This document shows, piece by piece, positions 1 through 11,300 of a stretch of DNA of 64,000 nt (the first letter of the stretch is position 1; every line of letters begins with the position of its first letter). Source of the stretch: Notospermus geniculatus (taxonomy: Eukaryota > Nemertea > Pilidiophora > Heteronemertea > Lineidae); the NCBI GenBank assembly GCA_002633025.1, contig NMRB01000539.1:270777-334776 (forward strand), read 5' to 3'. The position numbers were made by a program, and so were the translations under genes. A model generated the notes under the pieces. That model was not told the origin of the DNA. It did no database searches and saw nothing but the letters and a program-made list of their open reading frames with translations.

Positions 1-114
1 TCCGATTTCTCGAATGAGGTACTCGAGAAGCCTCGTCGAGGGCCCCGATCGCCTATTATTTTCCCGCGCGCAAAATAAATCTGCCGTAGAAAAGGACCTT
101 TGCGGGTCGACTGA

Positions 115-172
115 GGGTGGCTTTCCATTGGAGCGTTTTCGTGCGCGGAAACGCTCCAATAGAAAGCCGCCC
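115..172. repeat. Hairpin, 24-bp arms
   Basis: The arms GGGTGGCTTTCCATTGGAG and its near-perfect reverse complement enclose a 10-base loop rich in CG. Probably the core of a fold-back element. Confidence 0.6.
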
Positions 173-250
173 TTAAATAAGGGGCGCAGTAATCCTTCCC
201 GACGCTGCGTTAAACATATCCACGTTAAGGGGGAAACCTCTAATGATATT

Positions 251-590
251 AGGGAGGTCTAGAAATCAAACGATAAACGTAAACGTTAACGACAACGTTA
301 TTTTTTGGTAGCGAAAATGCAATATAAAGTCTGGTTAAAGCGAATCGAAAGCGAAAAAATTTGATTTAGAAATAGAATTTGAAAGGGGACGAATTTTCAG
401 CAAAAAATGTAAACAAACTTATCCAGAATGTCAACAAAGAAATTTTCGTGCATTTTGATTGGCTGAATTTTGTGTTTACAAACACCAGCCAAATGTAAAC
501 AAAATCCGCTATCGATTCGCTTTAATATGTAGTGTGAAAAATAACGTTGTCATAAATTTTACGTTTATGGTTTGATTTCTTAACCTCCGT
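251..590. mobile_element. GGGAGG-type fold-back MITE, copy 1, with nested element
   Basis: Terminal arms carry AATCAAACGATAAACGTAAA and its inverse, as in five other copies here. The left flank is ATT. It is longer than its relatives because a second fold-back (339-521) is inserted in it. Confidence 0.75.
339..521. mobile_element. Nested 183-bp fold-back with TTAA target duplication
   Basis: Ends AGCGAATCGA and TCGATTCGCT are inverted repeats flanked on both sides by TTAA (335-338, 522-525). The related MITE at 20421-20571 has the uninterrupted GGTTAATGTG at the matching place, so this is a true insertion. TTAA duplication is the signature of piggyBac-type transposition. Confidence 0.7.
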
Positions 591-1590
591 AAAGTTGTTG
601 AACTACCACTTATCAACCTCGCCTCATGTAGAGTAACTCTCGTTCCCAGGCTATCCACGTATGCATTGTATTGTAATCATACATTCTCCAATACTGGGAC
701 GAAAGGGAAAACTACGGTACTGGAGAGTGACGCAATCACCGCCGGTGGCGCCGGCTATCGGCAAAAAGTGGCAATATTGTGGCCTTTTAAGCAATGCCTG
801 TTAATAGTGCACCGTATGTTCAAAATGTTCAAAATTCTGAATCACCTTTTTGCCCATCGACTTTAGATGTTTTCGACGATGCGAAACTGTTGCTCTTGGC
901 AAAAGTCATTCAATGTTTTCTAATTAATCAGCCGCGTGTATTAGGCGATTAATTTTCGATTCAGCTCTTCAGTATATACTTGATGAGCAAAAACCATAGC
1001 AACTAATAAATTGCCATGATATACAAAGCCCAATTCAATCTGTCGGGTCAAAAATCGCTTAATAATTTATTACGCTGAACAATTACCTACACTGTATTGA
1101 ACGATCTGATCTTTTTTTATTATTGCGGTTAAACGGTTCTTATCTGGGTAATCTGAAACCTCTGGTGTCTGCTCGTGCAATATTTTTTCTGCACTTTTTA
1201 GCAGTTAGATATCCGGAATTCTGTCCCACCTCAGGTTGGCAGCAAAAGTGCAAAAGTTTGGATAAGATATGACTCAATCTCCCTCTCCACCTTGATAAGA
1301 CTGGTGTCCTGTCCAACCCGTATGAACCCAGTGGTAACACCTATGCTGGACTGATACTATGTCGAAACCTTAGCTGACAAAAATGGCCGCCATCCTTTTT
1401 ATTACCTGAGAAGTTCAACGCGCTCCACTAGGCCTAAAATGCAAATTTGGATTTGTGGCTTGCCTGCCAAGGTGCGAAATGGGCTATACGTACGGATTTC
1501 TAGAACCAACTCGTTTATTGACCAATAGGCGTCACAAGGGCATGTTAGAATTGGCGCCAAACTATAGCCAGCCAATCAGTGGTCCGTTTT

Positions 1591-1995
1591 TAGCTCACCA
1601 GGGGTGAGCTTTTATGATGGTGCAGCGTCCGTCGTCGTCGTCGTCGTCCGTTAGCAGGGCACGTTTTATAACTACAGGGACTACTGACCTGAAACTTTGT
1701 CCATCTATACCGCAAGATCAGATGACCTATGACACCAAGTTTCGGTCCGATTCGATTCTTACCTTGGCCACCAGGTGGCGGAAATCAAAAACACAAAACG
1801 GACTTTGGAAAATGGACTTCGACAATGGCACATATGTCATAATTCTCAAGCCAGAATGTTTTGACCTTGAAATTTTGACAATAATCGTATTACCCTGGAA
1901 CTCAAGGCTTGCCCTGGAACAGTTCGATTTTACATGTACGTCACTTGTTCTTCTGCTACGTTCACCCAGGTGAGCACATGGTCCATGGACCATTT
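1591..1995. repeat. Dispersed repeat AGCTCACC...GGTCCATGGACC
   Basis: Starts TAGCTCACCAGGGGTGAGC, carries a GTCGTC run, and ends CACCCAGGTGAGCACATGG followed by the palindrome GGTCCATGGACC. Whole or partial copies occur at 16286-16690, 42013-42240, 45985-46386 and 54850-55084, and ends alone at 5780-5817, 20600-20645, 32350-32398, 35597-35632 and 57800-57905. The open frames in it are not genes. Confidence 0.65.
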
Positions 1996-2046
1996 TTAGG
2001 ACCTACCATGTCTCGCGGAATTCTAATTTCAAGTTGTTTTTGCCAG

Positions 2047-2316
2047 GTGCAGTTTCTCGCTGTCCTGTAAACCACGAGGTTGTCTGGATCACCTACACGG
2101 GGAAGAAATCGAAAGCGACCTCGGTGAAAACACTTGATCTGGAGACAGGGAAACTCTGTCAGGAAGCATGCCTGAAGGAGACAAGCGTCCTGTGTTTGGC
2201 GACGAACTTCGTGCCTGGAAAATGTTACCTTGTTGCAAAAAACAGGGCTTTTTCCACCTCGAAGACGGACTTCACCGACGATAGAAGCGCGCAGTATGCC
2301 GAATGGCGATGCAAAG
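2047..2316 (+). CDS. PAN/apple exon A, unit 1 (PAN 1)
   Basis: This 270-nt exon has an AG acceptor after a T-rich tract and ends TGC AAA G before GTGATG; both borders are phase 1. It encodes a complete PAN domain with six cysteines in the contexts SRCP, KLCQEAC, VLC, GKC and WRC, the family's three-disulfide pattern. The last cysteine follows the typical YAEW signature. Its counterpart in unit 2 differs at two residues (SKAT/SKTT, ETGK/ETAK). Confidence 0.85.
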
Positions 2317-5300
2317 GTGATGATCGCGTATTATATTTCTGATTTAAGCATATGTTGAACATCTACATCTACCCCTCCCAAAAACTGTCCACCTAGTTAC
2401 TCATTAAACTTGCTTTTCAACGAATTCGAAAACCTGACTCCAGTGCCACTTATGGCAAGCCGATTGTCCATTCCGGCCTAAACCATGGTTTACGACCCCT
2501 AAACCATGGTTTAGGACCCTATGATGTACGGTCCTAAACTACAGTTTACGTAGGACTCGTACACCATGGTTTAGAGCAAAACGTCTATTTCGGCAGTCTA
2601 AAGCATAGTTTAAACCGTGGTTTCGAGTAAGCCATGGTATCCAGGTCATAAACTACGGTTTAGAGTAAACTAGAGTTTAGACTCCCAAAACTACGGTTTA
2701 GGATTTCCTAAACTATAAGTTAACTCTAAACTATGGTTTAGGGACCCTAAACCACAGTTTGCTCCATACTATGGTATAGGATTCCAAGACGGTAGTAGGC
2801 CTATGCAGTGAATCTAAGTTCACTGAAAACTGCAGTTTAGGCTTCGGAACCGCAATTTGCGACATTCTGTCTTTTGAATGGACATCGTTTTCTGTAAACT
2901 ACGGTTTAGGCTTCGTGAACTATAGTTTAGGGCTCTATACTAGAGTTTACGTCGGCGCTGAAATGGACGTTTTGCTCTAAACCAAGGTTTACGATAAACT
3001 GTAGTTTAGGACCGTAAACCATAGTATCGGGTCTTAAACCATGGTTTAGGGATCGTAAACCATGGTTCAGGCCGGAATGTACAATCGGCTTGACATAACC
3101 ACTGATTCCAGAAGGATTAGGAAGTAACCGACGTACAGATTCGCAGTAATGGGCGAATTTACTGCCGTTAGAGGCCACCACCAGTTAGCGGTCCTTGGAC
3201 GTCATGGAATTTGACTTGAAACCTCCTCCAAAATCATCGAAAATGCCTCCAAAAATTTCAGACCAGAAGAAATGCCCGACTGGCTTCAAGGTTGAATGGT
3301 CCTTGCAAAATTATCCAACGACCATCATCAAAGGGCGAGACCATAGGTTGATAGACAATGTCCAAGATAAAACCACTTGTCAAAATCTCTGTGAAGTCGA
3401 AGACTTGTTCTTGTGTACGTCCTTCGAGTATGCGAAAACCACGAAAGAGTGCATGCTCAGCAAAAAGAGGCGTAGCAAACTTCCAAATGGCGAACAGACT
3501 GCGACATCGACAGATTTCGAATATGCAGAATGGAACTGTGTGTGTAAGTCTCGGCCTTCTTTTTATGCCCACCACTGTTCTCATTTTCCGGTCCCTAAAA
3601 AGATCCGGTCTTTCTTTGTACAGCATGACTGGCTATTAGTCTGGACGCAAAACCCCGATTTTCAAAAAAGTGTCGAATTTTGGATAACAGCAGTTTTTTG
3701 CATTTTTTATGTCTCCAAATGACAGAGTTTCAGAATCCGCCGGGTGCCACTCTGGTACCATTGAGCGTTTTGAGAAAATCCCGTTTCCATGGAAACCGAA
3801 GCCAAATTTCGTGTATATCTCTTTCCAATCTCCAACGCAGAGGTCAGACGGACTGACCTCTGCCTGCAAACGTTTAGTGCATCGTACTGCTTTTCGCGTA
3901 GGAATGACGTCATTCAAGATGACTGCCTCCATGGTAGCACAGGGTTATATTTAACTCACAAAATCATAAGATCAAATTCGACGAAGCTGATTGGCCCGTC
4001 GACTTGGTTGCTTCTAAAATGGAAAATATTTCTGCCGGAATGGCGATACCGAAGCACAGCCATAGATGTAGTCGCCGCAAAAAAAAGTGCAACACAAAAA
4101 CACCTTGGTAGTGTTGGTGTTTTGATAACAACCCGGAATTATGAGATGGCGTGAGTTGGCCTCTTCCTTACTTACCAGGGCCAATAATGCTATGCCTTCG
4201 CCATGATGTAAACATACAAATACGAAAGAAACTTACCATGTGTTTAAAGCTGTTTATTTTTAACTCCTGTTGCAGCTGTTGATGCTTCGAACCCTTGCCC
4301 TCCCGGAAGTTCAATCAAGTGGGTCGTGCTTGAAGGCAAAATACTTGATCCGTCGTATTTTCTCAAAGAGATGCCGATTACAGACCAAAATGTTGAGCCC
4401 TGTAAAACAGGATGCCTTGCTTTGAAAGGCTGCAAGTAAGATTGCAAGAAAAGTGAAACATGGGAGAATCCCACTGACTCATATCAAGAATATATTATTT
4501 TGAGATACATCATAAAGAAATCAAACATAAAGGTTCAACTTTCAAATTTAGCATTTTATAAATGTGGGCAGTATCTCTTTAAATTTCAACAGATTTTCGG
4601 TCTGACTCTTCCATATGGTAGGCAAGATCCTTCTGCATGTTTGGCGCAAGTTTTGTTTATTCTGACCAGTTAATCTTACCATACAAAAGGACTGTTAAGC
4701 AAGCCCACGAACGATAAGAGGGTAGGGTCATCTGTGCACGTACATTTGAATAGGCTAACGTACATGCACACAGAACACTATTGTGCTGAAAATAAGTGTA
4801 GCTCTGTTATCCTCAGAAATGGAATTCAAGGCATCAAGTTGACAGATTCATGTACCCACTACCATAAAAAATGAAGCTCCTGCCCACTACGTAAAGCAAA
4901 AATGCAGGCAGTGAGAGACATCTGGTGGCAACACGTGAAGTGTATCCCTCAGTCACTTCATCGTTGGCAGTTAGACCTTTATGTTTGATTCCTTTATGGA
5001 AACACGCAACTCAAGTCCGAGTCAGTTTTTGCTATCAGGTCTAGTTTAGCAAAGAGAACAGTCTCTTCTTAAAAAAACAACTCGCACGTGGCCCGATGGT
5101 AAGGTTATGTCTGAGGCCGTGGTAATTCATTTTTGCAACCGAATTTGACCAAGTTGTGAAAATTGGCCCCAGGGTTTAGCTGTAATTGGCCCTTTACTAC
5201 TGCCCTATTTTTCTTTTTTGACAGAAGCAAAACCGTCGCATGTTCTCAACCGAGCGTTCAGCTATGAGATCCAAGATATATCCAATTTAAACTTTTTCCT

Positions 5301-8300
5301 CTGATTTAATTGGCCAATCTCATTAAATTTTGCGTTGTTTTATATTCATTAGGTGATTGCTCTCAACTTTGTAAAACCATACCCCGTTAAGGGAGTACAA
5401 TGACAACATTCTCGTACATTCGTGAATAATTAAATTTGCCCCATTTGTGGGCAATTTTATAAGATGTTAATGTCACCGATGTATTTTATGTATCATCAAT
5501 TGTTTAATCGTTATAATTTAATTGATATTAGGGAGGTTTCGAAATCAAACGATAAACGTAAACTTTACAGCAACGTTATTTTTCATACTACACATTACCA
5601 GATTTTGCATTGCATTTTTGGTACAAAAATAAAGTTGTCGTTAACGTTTACGTTTATCGTTTGATTTCGAAACCTCCCTATTACAGAGAGAATACGTTAG
5701 TTGTACCTGAACTTTAGGCCAGTCCATCGGGTCACAGGTCATATTAATTGAGACTTGTTGTTCCTTCTTTCGGTACATTCACCCAGGTGAGCACATGGTT
5801 CATGGACCATTTCATTTCAGGTCGTTTCACACTTCGGGCACCACTTGTTTCCTGAACAATGAAAAACGGAGAAACATTGAGGACAAAACCAAAGTCAAAG
5901 AGAGTCCAGGTAGCAAGCTGTACGATTGGTATTGCAAAAAATGTAAGTGGATAGAATGGAACAGCACAGAGATGGTGTTTTAACCACTTTTTGGCGCTGA
6001 CCGCAATGGACTGGAAGGATAGGGGAGACCGGGGCTGGTTGTAACACTTTTTCTTTTGAGGTCGATTACTTCCTAATTACAGGAGGTATTTATAACCTGC
6101 TTGGTCTTTTGAATATTTGATATCAATGGTCACTTGTGCACTAAACAAAGTTTAGCCATCTCTATCCATGTCTCTGAAAAATGGGTCCAAAGTCGAGTGG
6201 TACCACCTGCCCCGTCAAAAAATTTCGGGGTTGGTTGTAACACATCTCATAAAGTGAGCATGGCAAATTTCCCTTTACTTCTTTATGTGTTTTTCAAAAC
6301 GACACGGGTATTTGCCTCCTAAATAAACTTCTATAACACAGCAAATCCGTTCTTCTTACAAAAAATAATCGATTGAACAGTCTATAGGATGAGGGGTGAG
6401 GATTGATGAAAACCTTAATTTTGCCTATCTCCAAGTGGTGAGGTAAGCAATTTGGTTTTTTGCCATTTTATCAAAACCTGAAAAAGTGAGATAGGCAAAT
6501 ATCTTAGCAGGGTGACGATGTTACCATGTTTGTTACAACCAACCCCACCTATAGTTCAGGTCAAGTGTGGGCTGCAATACCAAAGCATGTGGAAGTGGGC
6601 CTTATCACTCTGGACCAGTTGTACAGGCTTTACATCATTATTCAAATAGTATCCAAACAAACTTCTAAAACTGCACAGGCAGTGAAGCAGAAGAGATTTT
6701 CTGATCAGGTCATTTTTTACTTTCATGTACTAAAAACGGTTTTTGTCGATTTTTTGGGAAGTCAATTCGGACATTCAGATGCCCTTTGGTACAAAGGTGG
6801 CCGGTATCAATGTCAATATATGTGAGGAAACTCAGCCCTTCCCAGTGGATATTCTAGGAAATATTAGCTCTGTTACAACCTACCCCTGTTACAACCAGCC
6901 CCGGTCTCCCCTAGCGATAATAGTGAGGTTTCGCAAATCTGACGAAACACGAAGTACGAAATACATGTACGAAATTGGACTTCATTTCCATGACGTAATG
7001 TATTTCAGGAGATGGTTGGTGCCACAAATATCGCCTGCTGCAAGAGCGTCTTTTAGCGTATGAGAACGATAGAGTTACGGTGTATACATGTATTAAACTT
7101 TGAAATTTATCTTTCGCTCCACTCCGTATACGAAGTGGAAATTTAAAAATTCAAGATGCACCATAACTCTCTCGATCTTACATCAGGGTAAAAGACACAC
7201 TAGCAGCAGTGGCATTTGTGGTACCAACCGTCTCCAGAAATACATTAGGTTCTGGAAATGTATCCAAAGAAGAAAGCGCAAAAATTGACACACAAGATGA
7301 TAAATAACAAGAAGTCAACTTCCAGAACTTGCGAATTTTCGACCCCAATCGGGGTCTTCCTCAGGCACTTTTCAGTTGGAGAGACCTGAAAAGACCTGGA
7401 AGGTCCTGGAAATGAAGTTGAATTTCGTATTTCGTACTTCCTGTTTCGTCAGATTTGCAAAACCTCACTTAATGTCCCTGTCACCTCTGCCACAAGAATA
7501 AGGCCCTCTTCTCAGTGTACGAATCACCAGAGCGATCACGCAGACTCATGCCCCTGGTAGTTGTTATACTCTAAACTCCCACTTACCTGTCCCATTCCTG
7601 AACTCGGGGAAAATGACCAAATCCTAAGTTGACGATAGCGCACGCTGTCATTCTTTGCCAGGCTCGGGAGTGGGACAAGTAAGTGGACAGGACATTACTG
7701 TTTCTGACCATATCCCCACCCCATTATCTTCAACTTTGGATTTAATCCCTTTTTTCCGAGTTCAGGAATGGGACAGGTAAGTGGGAATTTAGAGTATATT
7801 TTTGCTGGTACATGTATGTGAATAAAGTTCATTGTGATTTATCACCGAAATCGTCTCATTCTTCCCGAACACAGCCAAGCATTTTCCGATGACCTGTGAG
7901 AGGGGAAAACTGACAGAGTGGACCACCGAAAACACAATCATTAAAGGCCGTGATGACGTCATCATCCAAAAGATTCCGACCGCTCCCGATTGTGCAAAGA
8001 AGTGCAACGCGTCGGATGTAGACTGTCGTTCGTACGAGTATACGGCGACTGGACTCACGTGTGTGATTTCAGTAGATAGCAGTGATTCCATCTTGAGGTC
8101 TGAAAAGATCGGAAAGGTTGGGACTAACCTGTATGAATGGGACTGCAGAGGTAAGCATGCCTGTGATCTTAGTTTTTGTGTCCCGCTTCACCTGTTACGT
8201 CCGTCTGTCGCCGTCGTCCATTCGTCCGTTAACTTTCCCGTTACCGTTCATTTAGAAGAAAATTATTGGTCCAGTCAAATTGATTTTTTATATGTATGTT

Positions 8301-11300
8301 GGGGGTGACTAGAGGTCCTTTCGAAACAGGCCGCATTCCGATTTACAACATGGCCACCAGAGCCGCCATCTTTGATTAAATTTCTTATACATGTTGAGGG
8401 GACACCAACTCAACGTGCGGAGGCATATGCCACGCTCTGCGCTGCTCTTTTTGTTCTTTTGGACTTCTAGCTGTTGGAAAAGAGCAAAACTTTAACGCAA
8501 GTTGCAAGTGGAAAAAATAAATTGGAAATGTAGATGATCAAACAGAGTACATTTTGGCCTGGACTCCAATATGAGGTCAGAGAGATTATTTCCGAATGTT
8601 ACCTATAAAAGCACACTGAAAATGTCTCTGAAAATATTTTTTTCCAGCCAATACAGTATGTCTGTACCCAAGGACACTAAAATGGCGCAAACTGCCGAAG
8701 GTGATGCCACCCTATCCATACGATCGCCACTTGACCGGCCTAACCGATGTGGAATGTCGGCAACGATGCTTGCAGGAGACTTCTTTTTCTTGCTTGACCG
8801 TGTTGATGACGAAGGATCAGGCCGGTGGGGACGTTTGTAACATGTACGGTGAATCGAGCCGAAGTCTGTCGAAAACTGCGATGAAGACCAGTACAACGGA
8901 CACAGAGGAATGGACATGCCGAGGTAAGAACATGTCGCGCGGGGCGTTGACTTCCTCGGACGATCTCGAGTCATAGCTAAAGCCAGGTCACACTGTGGGC
9001 GAATCCCCGCGAACTAGAATGAAGTGGTCCATGGACCATGTGCTCACCCCTTTAGACATAATAGTGTCATGACAGAGAAAAGCATGCACATGGTCCATGG
9101 ACCATTTCATTCTAGTTCGCGGGGATTCGCCCGTCTAAGTCGCCACTGTGTGACAGGGGCTTAAGAATGACGTCCAGTGGCGCAGCAGTCATCCATGTCA
9201 TCGGGACGATCTGGAGTTGTAGCTGCGAAAGACGTTTGGCGGCGCTGCAGTCCTCGGGATGATCTCGAGTCGTAGCTAAGAAAGACGTTGGGTGGCGCTG
9301 CAGTCGTTGGGACGATCTCGAGTCGTAGCTAAGAAAGACTTTGGGCGGCGCTGCAGTCGTCGGGATGATCTCTAGTCATAGATAAGAAAACGTTGGGTGG
9401 CGCTGCAGTCGTTGGGACGATCTCGAGTCGTAGCTAAGAAAGACGTTGGGCGGCGCTGCAGTCGTCGGGATGATCGCTAGTCGTAGCTACGAAAGACGTT
9501 GGGTGGCGCTGCAGTCGGTGGGACGATCTCGAGTCATAGCTAAGAAAGACGTTGGAAGGCGCTGCAGTCGTCGGGATGATCTCTAGTCATAGCTAAGAAA
9601 GACGTTGGGTGGCGCTGCAGTCGTTGGGACGATCTCGAGTCGTAGCTAAGAAAGACGTTGGGCGGCGCTGCAGTCGTAAAGATGACCTGGAATCGTAGAT
9701 TATGACGTTACAAAATTAGAAGAATTTGTGAGTTTTGATGAGCTACAACTCAACGTCATTTTTACGACTACATCGCCATTATATCCACTGAAATAAACAA
9801 CACTTGTTGGGACTGTTTCACTTTCAGGAAGTTTCATTGGTTCATTTTCAGGAAAAATTCAATGCAAAAATGGGACACTGAATTGGGTCACGTTTGCCAA
9901 CAGCCATATAAAGTACAACACTGAAGTTAAATTATCAAGCGCCCCAAAGATTGCCGATTGCCAGAGGGACTGTCTCAACGCGAAGACCATGAACTGTCGA
10001 TCTGTACGATATGTTCAGCATGAACAGCTCTGCTTTCTGTCGGAGAAAGGATTCGAAGATGTTCCTAAGGCGGAATTTGTGAACCAAGAAAAAGTTGAGA
10101 GTCCCCTGATTTTTGAGTACTTTTCACAGTGGGTTTGTTCAGGTTGGTATAATGTATATTGATTTTCTAGAAGTTGTTGTACACCCCTCAGTACAAATGT
10201 TCAAAAGTGGCAGACTGCCTGCCACAGGTAGTTAAAGATGGGCCATATTCAAAAAGGGTGTTTAAAAGACTTAGACGCGTGCAATTCGTCAAATGCATGG
10301 TGGAAGTGTGTGCATTTAGTGAAGTTACACGCGTCTAAGTCTTAATCGCGCAATGATCACCCTTTTTGAATACGGCCCAATGTATCACGGGTATTTGGTG
10401 GGCCAAGAAAAATATTTGTCTATTTAAAGGGGCTGTTCATTTTCGTCACTTGAGGAATCTGAGTTGTGATCCTTGGAAAAACGGAAAATTAAAAGCTAGG
10501 CACTTGCAAATTGCAGGGATTATTTGTTGTGGTGTACAGAATAACTGCTGCAATTTGTAGCTTCATAGCTTTCTCCATTTTCTCAAGGATCACAGATTCC
10601 TCAATTGACGAAAATGAACAGCCCCTTTTGTTTGTTTGTGTCTAGTCTTTCTTTGTGTTATGAATAATTTGTTGGTGGCATGCCCCTCTAGAAATTCTTT
10701 TGGTACCAAAAGTATTCCATTTTGGTGGGTTGGCATGTCCCAAATAATAAACTGGGGTACTGAAACTATTCTACAGGTCGTTTGTTTTTTAGATCTGACG
10801 AAGCGATGCCCGGTCAACAAAGAATGGAAATGGTTCCATTATAAATTAAAAACTCCGACGGTCTTACCAAAGAAGATTTTGTATGCTGTAACGACGGAAG
10901 ATGTATGTCGGCATTTGTGTGAGACGGAAAGACAGTTCGATTGCTGGTCATACACGTACCAAGCCAGTGAGAAGAAATGTGGTCTTAGAACGCATAAAGA
11001 TGGCGAACAGACCCTAGAAGATTCAACAACCGTTTCACACGGTGCTGCGAAGTGTGTTGGTAAGTACAGTGTGTTAAAAGTTCCTCTGTACTGGTATTGA
11101 ATTTTTCGGTGTTTTCAAAGTATTAGGAGAATGCAGGTAGAGGTCTCGTAGCTTCGTGAAGGTCCCCAAAATAGGGAGTTTTCGCAAAGCCCACGAAACG
11201 CCAACGCGAACGCCAAACACATTGTTCGATGCCACGAAGAGAGCACCGAACAAAAGGATAGGCGTTCGCGTTCGCGTTTCGGGGGCTTTGCGAAAACTCT

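Larger units (their letters stand above)
1..1174 (+). other. Left flank of the duplication, no gene recognised
   Basis: No PAN exon or other gene is seen. It holds a perfect-looking hairpin (115-172), a GGGAGG-type MITE with a nested element (251-590), and a dispersed fold-back fragment (about 595-800) related to those at 53140-53300 and 57455-57650, marked by GCCGGTGGCGC and CATACATTCTCCAA. Confidence 0.5.

Noticed and set aside
1614-1973. Plus-strand frame with serine run
   Set aside because: Lies in the dispersed AGCTCACC repeat; the serines come from a TCG trinucleotide run also found in other copies.
8603-8974. Minus-strand frame of 123 codons over exon E
   Set aside because: Shadow of the PAN exon; no splice sites or domain, while the plus strand has both.
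8950-9675. CRISPR-like regular array
   Set aside because: The whole 53-bp unit repeats with no unique spacers and the context is eukaryotic; it is a tandem satellite.
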